A stretch of 6,083 nucleotides of DNA, taken from positions 1 through 6,083 of the forward strand of contig JAFAMK010000357.1 in the NCBI GenBank assembly GCA_019233415.1, in the 5' to 3' direction. Within the stretch, counting starts at the first letter, position 1; the number at the start of each line of letters is the position of its first letter. This document shows positions 6,050 through 6,083 of the stretch, one piece after another. The notes under the pieces were generated by a model. It saw nothing but the letters and a program-made list of their open reading frames with translations, searched no databases and was not told the DNA's origin. A program made the translations under genes and the position numbers. This DNA is from Vulcanimicrobiota bacterium. GTDB lineage: Bacteria; Vulcanimicrobiota; Vulcanimicrobiia; Vulcanimicrobiales; Vulcanimicrobiaceae.

Positions 6050-6083
6050 ACACCCCTAAGGGCAAGACGATAAGTTGGAGGCC

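Noticed and set aside
4968..6059. Plus-strand open frame antisense to the EXORDIUM-like gene
   Set aside because: Arg-rich shadow without domain content; the minus strand has a signal peptide, lipobox and conserved family motifs.
6054..6077. CCCTAAGGG near-palindrome and ACTTATCG on the minus strand as operator and -10 box of the EXORDIUM-like gene
   Set aside because: The match to a -10 is weak, and any -35 would fall at or beyond the window edge, so it cannot be supported.

Overview
This is a high-GC window with strongly G/C-biased third codon positions. It carries four protein-coding genes and no RNA gene, CRISPR array or mobile element that I can support. Three of the four are predicted lipoproteins whose lipobox cysteine is followed at once by a run of glycines. 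The fourth is a large regulator with SARP-type and BTAD domains. This mix (glycine-rich lipoprotein N-termini, a BTAD regulator, an acid-type S53 peptidase, high GC) reminds me of Candidatus Eremiobacterota/Vulcanimicrobiota. That assignment is an inference from style, not a demonstrated one; Acidobacteriota or another high-GC phylum remains possible.

Layout: (1) Positions 1-708, minus strand: the N-terminal 236 codons of a lipid-anchored sedolisin (S53 family), with signal peptide, complete pro-kumamolisin propeptide and the first residues of the catalytic domain. The rest lies beyond the left edge. (2) Positions 705-2126, minus strand: a 473-aa Ser/Thr-rich lipoprotein of unknown function, directly upstream of the sedolisin gene. 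Its stop codon overlaps the sedolisin start by 4 nt (GTGA), so the two form an operon and are probably translationally coupled. (3) Positions 2127-2236: a divergent intergenic region with a perfect heptamer direct repeat of 11-bp period, two palindromes and a plausible promoter for the lipoprotein operon. (4) Positions 2237-5068, plus strand: a 943-aa SARP/BTAD-STAND regulator whose NTPase core looks degenerate. (5) Positions 5085-6038, minus strand and convergent: a 317-aa lipoprotein resembling the EXORDIUM/PHI-1 family, with an HExxExxTDP motif. (6) Positions 6039-6083: its ribosome binding site and leader.

A reasonable working model is a cell-envelope proteolysis locus. The divergently encoded SARP-like regulator would bind the 11-bp-period repeat and control the lipoprotein/sedolisin operon. 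The EXORDIUM-like metallopeptidase-fold lipoprotein next door may add a second envelope or secreted activity. The individual gene calls rest on visible motifs; the regulatory link and the idea of one functional module are inference.
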